Shown in pieces: positions 1-5,370 of a stretch of 5,370 bases of DNA. Under the pieces are notes generated by a model. That model saw only the letters and a program-made list of their open reading frames with translations, searched no databases and had not been told where the DNA came from. The translations under genes and the position numbers were made by a program. Source of the DNA: Acidobacteriaceae bacterium (GTDB taxonomy: Bacteria; Acidobacteriota; Terriglobia; Terriglobales; Acidobacteriaceae); contig PMCH01000317.1 in NCBI GenBank assembly GCA_003154055.1, forward strand, positions 8,983 to 14,352, written 5' to 3'. Numbering within the stretch: the first letter of the stretch is position 1; each line of letters starts with the position of its first letter.

Positions 1-171
1 GACAATCAGGGTTTCTCAGAGACGTTTGCCATCGACGAGTTCTCCCGGCATTGTCTCCTCAACGGCCTCGACGACATCGGGCTAACCCTGCAACAGGAAG
101 CGGCGATTGCGGAATACGAAGCAAAACACCCCGCGCGAACGGCCATGAAAACAGTGCTGGCGAATAGCTGA
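1..171 (+). CDS. leuD: 3-isopropylmalate dehydratase small subunit, C-terminal part
   Basis: The reading frame is open from base 1 to a TGA at 169-171, giving the last 56 residues of a protein whose start lies outside the window. The segment CLLNGLDDIGLTL, preceded by FAIDEFSRH, is the hallmark C-terminal stretch of LeuD. The family is usually about 200 residues, so roughly the last quarter is present. LeuD pairs with LeuC (the Fe-S subunit) in the cytoplasm to isomerise 2-isopropylmalate to 3-isopropylmalate in leucine biosynthesis. The end looks intact and normal. The 63 bp after the stop, up to the convergent regulator, contain no hairpin plus T-run that I can see. An aconitase-family homologue other than LeuD is possible but much less likely given the motif. 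Confidence 0.93.
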   Translation, partial: DNQGFSETFAIDEFSRHCLLNGLDDIGLTLQQEAAIAEYEAKHPARTAMKTVLANS

Positions 172-234
172 TTCTGGCGGGTGCGACGCTCTCGATAGAC
201 TGCCGTCCGTTCGCAATGAACTTAGTCACCCCGG

Positions 235-612
235 CTAACGTGCCTGCCGGATCACTTCTTCCATGTTCCCCAAATATTGATCGAAGGCACGCCGTCCCGC
301 CGCCGACAGGCGATACTCCGTCCGCGGAATCCGCCCTTCAAAAAACTTGTGGCAGGAAATGTAGCCCGCCTCTTCCAGCTTGCGCGCATGCACGCTCAGG
401 TTGCCGTCGGTCGTCTTCAAGAGCCTTTTCAGATCGTTGAAGCTCAGAGAATCGTTGACCGCCAGCGCACTGACGATGCCCAGCCGCGCGCGCTCATGAA
501 TCAGGCGATCCAGTTCCGGAATCTCCCCCGCCACCCGCCGCCCGCGGACTTTGCTGGCCGGAGCCGGCGAATCCGCACCCGCCTTGGCCCTTGCTGCCTG
601 ACGTCTAGCCAC
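235..612 (-). CDS. Winged-helix (MarR/ArsR-like) transcriptional regulator
   Basis: Small cytoplasmic DNA-binding protein of 125 residues. I place the start at GTG 612-610, because AGGAGG sits 4 nt upstream; a TTG at 660 in the same frame has no such signal and would overlap the neighbour by 56 nt. Residues 1-30 are basic, Ala/Arg-rich and probably disordered. Residues 32-115 form one winged helix. It begins ELDRLIHERARLGIVSAL, typical of regulators that act on an 'RL' helix, followed by LSFNDLKRLL. The probable recognition helix is about 68-83 (TDGNLSVHARKLEEAG) and the beta wing is 84-102 (YISCHKFFEGRIPRTEYRLS). The C-terminal helix RRAFDQYLGNMEEVI probably dimerises. The layout matches the PF13601-type 'winged helix DNA-binding domain' from memory. 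No metal- or ligand-binding motif is evident. It overlaps the upstream membrane gene by 8 nt, so the two are probably translationally coupled and function together. Its target is not known; autoregulation is inferred. Confidence 0.88.
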   Translation of the reverse strand: MARRQAARAKAGADSPAPASKVRGRRVAGEIPELDRLIHERARLGIVSALAVNDSLSFNDLKRLLKTTDGNLSVHARKLEEAGYISCHKFFEGRIPRTEYRLSAAGRRAFDQYLGNMEEVIRQAR

Positions 613-1237
613 CGTACCTCCTCGCAATCCACATCCCGAACCCGATATGCAATCCGCCAAAACCCGCCGCCATGGCCCAGTTTCCCGGCAGGGTCACGAA
701 CAGTGCCGCCGCCCCCAGCGCCATGAAGCTCGCGCCCATCACGGGCACGACTGAAACCGAATAGGCGCCTCCGGTAATCACGCCCACGCCATATAACAGC
801 AGCCACATGCCCGGCAGCACCGATCCCAAGTGCCCCCGGAACAACGGAATCGTAAGCAGCGCTGCCGCTGCTAACGGAGGCGCGAAGCTCGACAGGACTT
901 TCCGTCCCGGCCCGCTCGTCCAGGGCAGCCCGCTCCGGGTCGCTTTGCGCTGGATTGCAACCACGGCCACGCTGACCGCAAGCACGGCTTCCGTAATCCA
1001 AATCTCCAGCCAGCGCGCATCGAACGCGTGGCGTGACGCCAGCCACGCCGCCGGCAACGCAGTGGCGCCCGCCGCCACCATTCCCCATCCCGGCACAGCC
1101 GTGAACGCCGCCGAGCGCTCCATGGTCTGACGGATGAAACGGAGATCGTCCACTGCCCGGACGTCCAGCGGAGGGGTATCGCCGGGGGCAACCTCGCGGG
1201 GTCTCGACCGGAATCTGCGCGGGCGGTGCTCGGGCAT
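605..1237 (-). CDS. Six-pass integral membrane protein of unknown function
   Basis: I do not recognise a named family. The predicted protein is 210 residues from ATG 1237. A TTG at 1273 is in frame, but it forms part of a TTGACA -35-like hexamer and has no ribosome binding site, so the ATG is preferred. Residues 1-30 are basic and Pro/Arg-rich, presumably cytoplasmic. Residues 31-50 form an amphipathic stretch (DLRFIRQTMERSAAFTAVPG) that looks like a conserved family signature. Hydrophobic segments follow at about 50-68, 78-96, 116-133, 139-158, 162-183 and 186-204, and the tail ends in Ala-Arg-Arg-Tyr-Gly-Gly. No catalytic or transporter motif is visible. The gene overlaps the downstream winged-helix regulator by 8 nt, an arrangement typical of a membrane sensor or effector controlled with its regulator. 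Sensing, sequestration of the regulator or a stress role are all speculation. Confidence 0.82.
   Translation of the reverse strand: MPEHRPRRFRSRPREVAPGDTPPLDVRAVDDLRFIRQTMERSAAFTAVPGWGMVAAGATALPAAWLASRHAFDARWLEIWITEAVLAVSVAVVAIQRKATRSGLPWTSGPGRKVLSSFAPPLAAAALLTIPLFRGHLGSVLPGMWLLLYGVGVITGGAYSVSVVPVMGASFMALGAAALFVTLPGNWAMAAGFGGLHIGFGMWIARRYGG
617..622 (-). promoter_or_regulatory. Strong ribosome binding site for the winged-helix regulator
   Basis: On the minus strand AGGAGG lies 4 nt before the GTG at 612, within the last codons (Arg-Arg-Tyr) of the membrane-protein gene. It decides the regulator's start and implies translational coupling. It is the only clear Shine-Dalgarno sequence I find ahead of a start codon in the window, in contrast to the three genes that appear leaderless. 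Confidence 0.75.
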
Positions 1238-1243
1238 GGGGAA

Positions 1244-1273
1244 ACAGTAGCCGGGAACAGAAACAACTGTCAA
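1244..1273 (-). promoter_or_regulatory. Predicted sigma70-type promoter of the membrane protein/regulator pair
   Basis: On the minus strand a perfect TTGACA (1273-1268) is followed by an 18-nt spacer and TACTGT (1249-1244), which matches TATAAT at positions 1, 2 and 6. Six bases (TTCCCC) separate the -10 from ATG 1237. The expected transcription start, 7 nt beyond the hexamer, therefore falls on the A of the ATG, which predicts a leaderless mRNA. There is no Shine-Dalgarno sequence, which agrees with this. Confidence 0.55.
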
Positions 1274-1276
1274 GTG

Positions 1277-1291
1277 CTTTGCGTTACAAAG
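1277..1291. promoter_or_regulatory. Small palindrome, candidate operator
   Basis: CTTTG-N5-CAAAG is a 15-bp inverted repeat with 5-bp arms. It ends 3 bp upstream of the predicted -35 hexamer of the membrane protein/regulator promoter. Spacing and symmetry suit a dimeric winged-helix protein, and the obvious candidate is the regulator encoded in the same operon. Short arms like these can occur by chance, so this rests on position plus symmetry. Confidence 0.35.
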
Positions 1292-1327
1292 ATCCGCTCG
1301 GTGTGATCCGCCATGCAGCCGACGCGC

Positions 1328-2890
1328 TTACCGTCCCGGCCCATCTTCCACGATCGTCTGTACTACCTGATCGATGGTGTCGGTCACGCGTTTGGTGGGG
1401 AGATTGAGGTTGTTCGAGAGGATGGAAAAGGCGACCGTCTCGCCGCGATCGGTGGTGGCGTATCCGGAGAGGGTTTTCACTCCGCCCAGCGACCCGGTCT
1501 TTCCAAAAACGCGCCCCTGCATGCGGGGAGCGTTCAGACGGTCGGAGAGCGAGCCGTCCACGCCGGAAACAGGGAAGGTGTTCTTGAACGCTGCGCCCCA
1601 GGGCTGGTTTGCAGCATAGCGCAGTAACTGCACAATGGCATGCGGCGTCACCAGGTTCTGGCGCGAGAGTCCGGAACCGTCGTAGAACACGTACTGGTCG
1701 GCGGAGACACCGGCCTGAGTCAAGAATCCGCGAAGCACCTCGAGCCCGCCTTCGATGGTTCCGGCGGTGCCGCGCTCGCGTCCCAGCAGCCGCAACAGGA
1801 TTTCCGCGTGCAGGTTCTGGCTGACTTTATTGATGACGCGAACATCCTGCAGCAGCGGTTGCGACTCGTAGCTGGCCAGCACCACCGATTGGTCGCTTTT
1901 CAGAGGACGAGGATCGTTGCTCCCTCCGCGCGACGGCGCAAGGGCGGTCACGGTGAAGGTGGAGAGCGTGGCCAGTTCCGTGTGGCGCGTGCGCTGGCGG
2001 CCGTAGACCACGATGCCGCGCTTTTCGAGCAACTGGCGGAAGAGGGCCGCCGCGAATTCTGCGGGATCTTCGATGGCGAGCGCTTCGTTGGCCCCGGCAT
2101 CGTCGAGCGGCATGTTGCCCCAGAGCGTCAGGACGGTGGAGCCGGGCTCGCGATTCACGAAGAACTTGCGTCCCGTGCCCGCCGGCGTGGTGATGATGCG
2201 GTTATCGAGGCGGTAATAGTCCGCGAACGGAGTAACCGTGACGAAAGCCTTTTCGCCCGGACGGTCCGCCGGGAGGATGTTCACGAAGACGACGTTGTCG
2301 TTAATCGTCAGCGCCGAAACCGGAGCGCCATCGGCCCAGACCAGATCATCCTGGCTCCAGCCTTCGCCGTAGCGCTCGAAGGCGAAGTAGGAGTCGTCGG
2401 CGACAATGTCGCCGTCCACATACTTCACGCCTTTCTGCACCAGCGCGTCGGCGAGAGTCTCGAGCACTTGAATGGGATGGTCGTTACGCTGCGTGCGCAG
2501 ATCGTAGGGCAACTCGCGCCCGGAGAGATTGGGGTCGCCGTGCCCGACCAGGACAAGATCGCCGTTAAGACGGCCATAGCGGTCCAGCGTGCCGATTGTT
2601 TCAACCGATGTGCGGAACTTGTAGTCTGGGCCAATCAGGGCGAGCGCTGCCGCGGTGGTAAAGAGCTTGGTGTTCGAGGCGGGAGTGAAAAGCTTGTCGG
2701 AGCCCCCGGCGTACAGAGTCTTGCCCGAGGTAAGCGAGACGACCTCGATGCCCCAGAAGCCGCGTTCCAAATCGGGCGAGCTGAGAATGGCGGCGATGCG
2801 TTCCGGCAGGGACTTGACGGGAGCAGCCCAGGCAGACGCCACCATCAGCAAGAGCACGAATAACTGCGATATCGGCCGCGAACGGGGCAT
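1328..2890 (-). CDS. dacB: D-alanyl-D-alanine carboxypeptidase/endopeptidase, PBP4 family (peptidase S13)
   Basis: Periplasmic peptidoglycan hydrolase of 520 residues that trims the terminal D-Ala from pentapeptides and/or cleaves D-Ala-mDAP cross-links. Residues 1-22 form a signal peptide (basic start, FVLLLMVASAWA core) with likely cleavage around Ala22/Ala23. All three active-site motifs of penicillin-binding serine enzymes are present: SxxK at S72-N-T-K75 (nucleophile Ser72), SxN at S357-Q-N359, and KTG at K464-T-G466. The S13 signature DGSGLSR is at 404-410. The long stretch between SxxK and SxN matches the extra domains characteristic of PBP4 and separates it from the shorter DacA/C type. 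Length is within the family range. ATG 2890 gives a well-formed signal peptide. There is no Shine-Dalgarno sequence, but a TAGAAT hexamer lies 7 nt upstream. Divergent from folP; the downstream membrane gene, 90 bp away, has its own promoter. I see no break or missing catalytic residue. Confidence 0.95.
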   Translation of the reverse strand: MPRSRPISQLFVLLLMVASAWAAPVKSLPERIAAILSSPDLERGFWGIEVVSLTSGKTLYAGGSDKLFTPASNTKLFTTAAALALIGPDYKFRTSVETIGTLDRYGRLNGDLVLVGHGDPNLSGRELPYDLRTQRNDHPIQVLETLADALVQKGVKYVDGDIVADDSYFAFERYGEGWSQDDLVWADGAPVSALTINDNVVFVNILPADRPGEKAFVTVTPFADYYRLDNRIITTPAGTGRKFFVNREPGSTVLTLWGNMPLDDAGANEALAIEDPAEFAAALFRQLLEKRGIVVYGRQRTRHTELATLSTFTVTALAPSRGGSNDPRPLKSDQSVVLASYESQPLLQDVRVINKVSQNLHAEILLRLLGRERGTAGTIEGGLEVLRGFLTQAGVSADQYVFYDGSGLSRQNLVTPHAIVQLLRYAANQPWGAAFKNTFPVSGVDGSLSDRLNAPRMQGRVFGKTGSLGGVKTLSGYATTDRGETVAFSILSNNLNLPTKRVTDTIDQVVQTIVEDGPGR

Positions 2891-2897
2891 TAACTAG

Positions 2898-2903
2898 ATT
2901 CTA
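2898..2903 (-). promoter_or_regulatory. Predicted -10 element of dacB
   Basis: On the minus strand TAGAAT (5 of 6 to TATAAT) lies 7 nt before the dacB ATG, so transcription should begin at or 1 nt before the start codon, giving a leaderless message. I find no convincing TTGACA-like -35 at 16-18 nt spacing, which lowers confidence or implies an activator or alternative sigma factor. Confidence 0.4.
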
Positions 2904-2928
2904 ACACTCCGAAAAAACGCCGGACGTT

Positions 2929-2934
2929 TAGAAT
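2929..2934 (+). promoter_or_regulatory. Predicted -10 element of folP
   Basis: TAGAAT on the plus strand, 9 nt before the folP ATG (2944), with no Shine-Dalgarno sequence in between. A start site about 7 nt downstream would leave an mRNA leader of only a few bases. It is the mirror image of the dacB -10: ATTCTAA (2898-2904) and TTAGAAT (2928-2934) are exact inverted repeats. No good -35 match is visible. Confidence 0.38.
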
Positions 2935-2943
2935 AGCGGCTCC

Positions 2944-3885
2944 ATGCGTGCCATCTTTCACTGGAATCTCGGATCGCGAACCCTGGAACTGGGCCGGCGC
3001 ACCCTGATCATGGGCGTGGTCAACGTGACACCCGACTCCTTTTCCGACGGCGGCCAATATCTCGACCTGCAGAACCACGATCCAGAGAAAGCGGTTGCCC
3101 GAGCTGAGCGGTTGCTGGCAGAAGGCGCGGTCATAATTGATGTAGGCGGCGAGTCCACCCGGCCGGGAGCGGCAGTGGTCGCTGCTCCAGGGAAATCCGC
3201 CCCAACCGACACCGTGCCGCGCACTCGTACTCCGGTCTCCGAAGACGAGGAACAAGCAAGGGTGCTGCCCGTAATCCGGGAGATCAAGCGCCGAAAGCCC
3301 GACGCCATCATCAGTGTTGATACTTACAAGGCGAGTGTGGCGCGCGCCGCGGTTGAGGCAGGCGCGGAAATCGTAAACGACATCAGCGGCTTCCGCTGGG
3401 ATCCAAAGATGCTCAAAACGCTCGCCGAACTCAAGGTGGGCGCGGTGCTGATGCACACTCGCGGAAAGCCAGAGGAATGGCGTTCGCTCCCCCCCATCGG
3501 CGATCCGGTTCTGCTGGTGAAGCGGGAGTTGCGGGAGTGGGCGGAGGCGGCCACGTTGGCGGGTATCAAGCGCGACCACCTGGTGCTCGATCCGGGCTTC
3601 GGTTTCGGCAAGAATTTCGCGGAAAACTACCCGCTGCTGGCGCACTTCCAGGAGTTGCAGCAGCTCGGGTATCCGCTGCTGGCGGGGACTTCCCGGAAAT
3701 CCTTCATCGGCCGGACACTGGGCCGGAACGGCAAAGACGCGCCGGTCGAGGAACGGCGCTACGGGACGCTGGCCACCGAAACGGCGCTGGTTTTGAAGGG
3801 CGCTCACATCCTGCGCACCCATGACGTCCTGGCGGCAGCGGAGGCGGCGCGCGTTTCCGACGCGATCGTGGCCAGTGGGGGGTAA
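2944..3885 (+). CDS. folP: Dihydropteroate synthase
   Basis: Cytoplasmic TIM-barrel enzyme of folate synthesis that joins p-aminobenzoate to 6-hydroxymethyl-7,8-dihydropterin pyrophosphate; it is the sulfonamide target. All family landmarks are present in order in the 313 residues: loop 1 NVTPDSFSDGG (27-37), IIDVGGESTRPGA (64-76, loop 2), SVDTYK (124-129, pterin-binding Asp126), VNDISG (144-149, Asn145), LVLDPGFGFGK (213-223, Asp216), GTSRKSFIG (248-256, the Arg/Lys phosphate and pABA pocket), and the final R-x-H-D-V (291-295). The protein is longer than the usual roughly 270-285 residues, largely because of about 20 extra residues (about 77-97) right after TRPGA and before the SEDEEQARV helix. 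ATG 2944 is the start: it gives the normal short N-terminal strand and has a -10-like hexamer 9 nt upstream. The gene is divergent from dacB and convergent with the kinase-like gene, so it appears monocistronic here. Confidence 0.97.
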   Translation: MRAIFHWNLGSRTLELGRRTLIMGVVNVTPDSFSDGGQYLDLQNHDPEKAVARAERLLAEGAVIIDVGGESTRPGAAVVAAPGKSAPTDTVPRTRTPVSEDEEQARVLPVIREIKRRKPDAIISVDTYKASVARAAVEAGAEIVNDISGFRWDPKMLKTLAELKVGAVLMHTRGKPEEWRSLPPIGDPVLLVKRELREWAEAATLAGIKRDHLVLDPGFGFGKNFAENYPLLAHFQELQQLGYPLLAGTSRKSFIGRTLGRNGKDAPVEERRYGTLATETALVLKGAHILRTHDVLAAAEAARVSDAIVASGG

Positions 3886-3897
3886 CGGGAAAACCGA

Positions 3898-5370
3898 TCA
3901 GGCGCGAACGGCCGCTTCAGCGAGGGCGGCGCCGGTCTTGAGCATGGGCAGGCGAATTTCAAACACCGCTCCCCCTTCGGCACGGTTGTAGCAGGAGATC
4001 TGTCCCTTGTGATCCTGGATCACTCCATAGGTGGCGCTCAGTCCAAGTCCGGTGCCCTTGCCGATGGGCTTGGTGGTGTAAAAAGGATCGAAGACGCGTT
4101 CCGGGTCTTTCAACCCCGGGCCGGTGTCGGCAAATTCCAAAACTACTTCCTTGTCTTCCCGCCACAGCGAGACCAGCAGCCGCCCGCCCCCGGCCTCGTG
4201 CAACACCTCCACCGCGTTCTCCACAATCTGCAGGAAGGCCTGCAGCAACTGGTTTGAGTTGCCCAGCACGCGCGGCAACGGATCCTCACTCTGCACCGTG
4301 AGCGCGATCTCCCGGCCCTCCAGCTTGAATCCTTCCATCTGCACCGCGCGCTGGATCAGGGGCTTCAATTCCAGCGGGATTTTTTCCCCGGGGGTTTGTT
4401 GCGCGAAGCTGAGCAGATCGGTGACCAGGTCGCGAGTGCGGCGGGCCTGCTGGCCGATTTTCTGCGCGGTCGACAACTGTTCCGTGCGCAGATTGCTGCT
4501 GGCGGCCAGACTCTCCGAGCTTTCGAGAATGGCCGAAAGCGGATAGTCGAGTTCGCTGGCGGCCAGGGCGACCAACTCTCCCAGCGAAGCCAGCTTTTCC
4601 TGCTGGATCGCTCGTCCGTGCAGACGCTGGAGGTTGCTCAGGCTTTGCCGCGATTGCTGCAGCAGCTGCACCAGCCTGCGGTCCAGTAATTGCTGTTTCA
4701 TAAAAACCACAAATGCCAGGGCGGCCACGCCTCCCATCGCCACCCCAAAGCGCACCTGCCGCAAGTAGGGCGGCGCGTTGCTGACGTAGAGCGCCCAGTA
4801 CCCCATGAGGGGAAGAGAAAACAGGGCTGTCTTGGTGAGGTAAGGAGTGAGCGAACCACGGGCGGGCGTAATTGCCGGCATGGCCTGCGTCTCGCGCAAA
4901 TGCCGCCGCCCATAGAGCGCCGCCGAGAAGAAACAAAGCAGCGAGGCCAGGAAGGGCACATCGTAGATGCTGCCGGTCACGTAGGTTCCCCGGGTGATCG
5001 CGATATTCATCCCTTCCGAGGCGACGCTGTACACAACACACGCCACGAAGAGATTGCGGTACAGCCCTCGCCACGGCCCTTGACTGCTGAAAAACGCCCA
5101 TCCCGATAGAGCAATCAGAATCAGCCCTTCCAGCAAATACAACAGGTCCCAGTTCCGGCTGTAGACGGCAGAATTCAGGATGATGTACTCATCGGGAAAG
5201 ATCACGAAGGCATACACCACCACCCACCACACCAGCAGGATCACCATGTTCACCCCGCTGCCCAGCATCCCCTCACTCTCGGAACCCTGCTGCGGGCGAA
5301 GGGCCATCGCCGCCATGAGCGGAACCGCATGCAGAAACAACACCACATCGCCGAAGTAAGGATCGGGCAC
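3898..5370 (-). CDS. Multi-pass membrane sensor histidine-kinase-like protein lacking the phosphoacceptor His (5' end outside window)
   Basis: The frame is open to the right edge (490 codons); the final GTG at 5370 is probably an internal Val, so the N-terminus is missing. Residues are counted from 5370. About seven hydrophobic spans follow (9-24, 38-58, 74-95, 104-120, 136-153, 179-197, 206-224), forming an integral sensor module with no PAS, GAF or HAMP domain visible. Residues 225-262 form a Gln/Leu-rich coiled coil. The HisKA-like dimerisation region begins EKLASLGELVALAASELDYP (258-277). In the family the position after 'A-x-x-A' is His followed by Glu; here it is Ser272 (AGC). The second helix ends LVTDLLSFAQQ. 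The ATPase domain (about 365-475) keeps N-box Asn385 (ENAVEVL), G1 DTGPGL (415-420), F-box FDPFYTTK (427-434) and G2 GKGTGLGLS (437-445). ATP binding therefore looks intact while classical His autophosphorylation should not occur. It is convergent with folP, 12 bp away, with no clear terminator between. Confidence 0.9.
   Translation of the reverse strand: MPDPYFGDVVLFLHAVPLMAAMALRPQQGSESEGMLGSGVNMVILLVWWVVVYAFVIFPDEYIILNSAVYSRNWDLLYLLEGLILIALSGWAFFSSQGPWRGLYRNLFVACVVYSVASEGMNIAITRGTYVTGSIYDVPFLASLLCFFSAALYGRRHLRETQAMPAITPARGSLTPYLTKTALFSLPLMGYWALYVSNAPPYLRQVRFGVAMGGVAALAFVVFMKQQLLDRRLVQLLQQSRQSLSNLQRLHGRAIQQEKLASLGELVALAASELDYPLSAILESSESLAASSNLRTEQLSTAQKIGQQARRTRDLVTDLLSFAQQTPGEKIPLELKPLIQRAVQMEGFKLEGREIALTVQSEDPLPRVLGNSNQLLQAFLQIVENAVEVLHEAGGGRLLVSLWREDKEVVLEFADTGPGLKDPERVFDPFYTTKPIGKGTGLGLSATYGVIQDHKGQISCYNRAEGGAVFEIRLPMLKTGAALAEAAVRA

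Noticed and set aside
172..234. Possible terminator between leuD and the convergent regulator
   Set aside because: Checked for a stem followed by T-run on either strand and found none convincing.
605..660. Earlier TTG start (660) for the winged-helix regulator
   Set aside because: It would add 16 residues read out of frame through the end of the membrane gene and has no ribosome binding site; GTG 612 has AGGAGG 4 nt upstream.
1291..1311. Direct repeat GATCCGC (1291-1297 and 1305-1311) between dacB and the membrane gene
   Set aside because: Only 7 bp and two copies in GC-rich DNA. The 14-bp offset is not a clean helical turn, and it lies upstream of the better-supported palindrome. Too weak to call an operator.
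1640..2863. Long plus-strand open frame (407 codons) opposite dacB
   Set aside because: It lies entirely antisense to a gene with all three penicillin-binding motifs. The product is low-complexity (Arg/Gly/Val/Glu-rich) with no recognisable domain. This is a codon-bias shadow in GC-rich DNA.
2890..3822. Minus-strand open frame (310 codons) opposite folP
   Set aside because: folP on the other strand has every family motif; the antisense product has no domain and is Arg/His/Gln-rich. Its start would also overlap the dacB promoter region.
4286..5101. Minus-strand alternative frame (271 codons) within the kinase-like gene
   Set aside because: The overlapping frame carries clear membrane spans and ATPase motifs; this one is Arg/Ala/Gly-rich with no domain.

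Overview
The window is a GC-rich (about 60% by eye), densely packed bacterial chromosome segment with housekeeping and sensory genes. There is no sign of mobile elements, CRISPR arrays, rRNA or tRNA. The protein flavour suggests Acidobacteriota: a dihydropteroate synthase with the 'LMHTRGKPEEW' variant, a small winged-helix regulator paired with a small integral membrane protein, and a kinase with a many-pass membrane sensor. This assignment is inference, since no taxonomic marker is present. A cleavable signal peptide on a PBP4-type carboxypeptidase fits a diderm.

Layout. Positions 1-171 (+) hold the C-terminal quarter of LeuD (leucine biosynthesis). Convergent to it is a minus-strand pair: a six-pass membrane protein of unknown function (605-1237) followed by a winged-helix regulator (235-612). 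The two overlap by 8 nt, and the regulator's strong Shine-Dalgarno lies inside the end of the membrane gene. The pair has its own promoter-like block at 1244-1273, with a small palindrome just upstream (1277-1291). Upstream on the same strand is dacB (1328-2890), a PBP4/S13 D-Ala-D-Ala carboxypeptidase. Divergent from dacB across 53 bp is folP (2944-3885, +), dihydropteroate synthase. Convergent with folP, 12 bp away, is a sensor-kinase-like gene (3898-5370, -) that runs off the right edge.

Most notable points. (1) The kinase-like protein has a recognisable HisKA and ATPase architecture, but the phosphoacceptor histidine is replaced by serine (AGC codon, 4555-4557) while the ATP-binding motifs are kept. 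It looks like a degenerate or repurposed histidine kinase. (2) Three genes (the membrane gene, dacB and folP) lack Shine-Dalgarno sequences and have -10-like hexamers 6-9 nt before ATG, suggesting leaderless mRNAs. (3) FolP carries an insertion of about 20 residues right after the TRPGA segment of the substrate-binding loop 2. (4) The regulator/membrane-protein pair may be a self-contained, autoregulated two-gene unit of unknown function.
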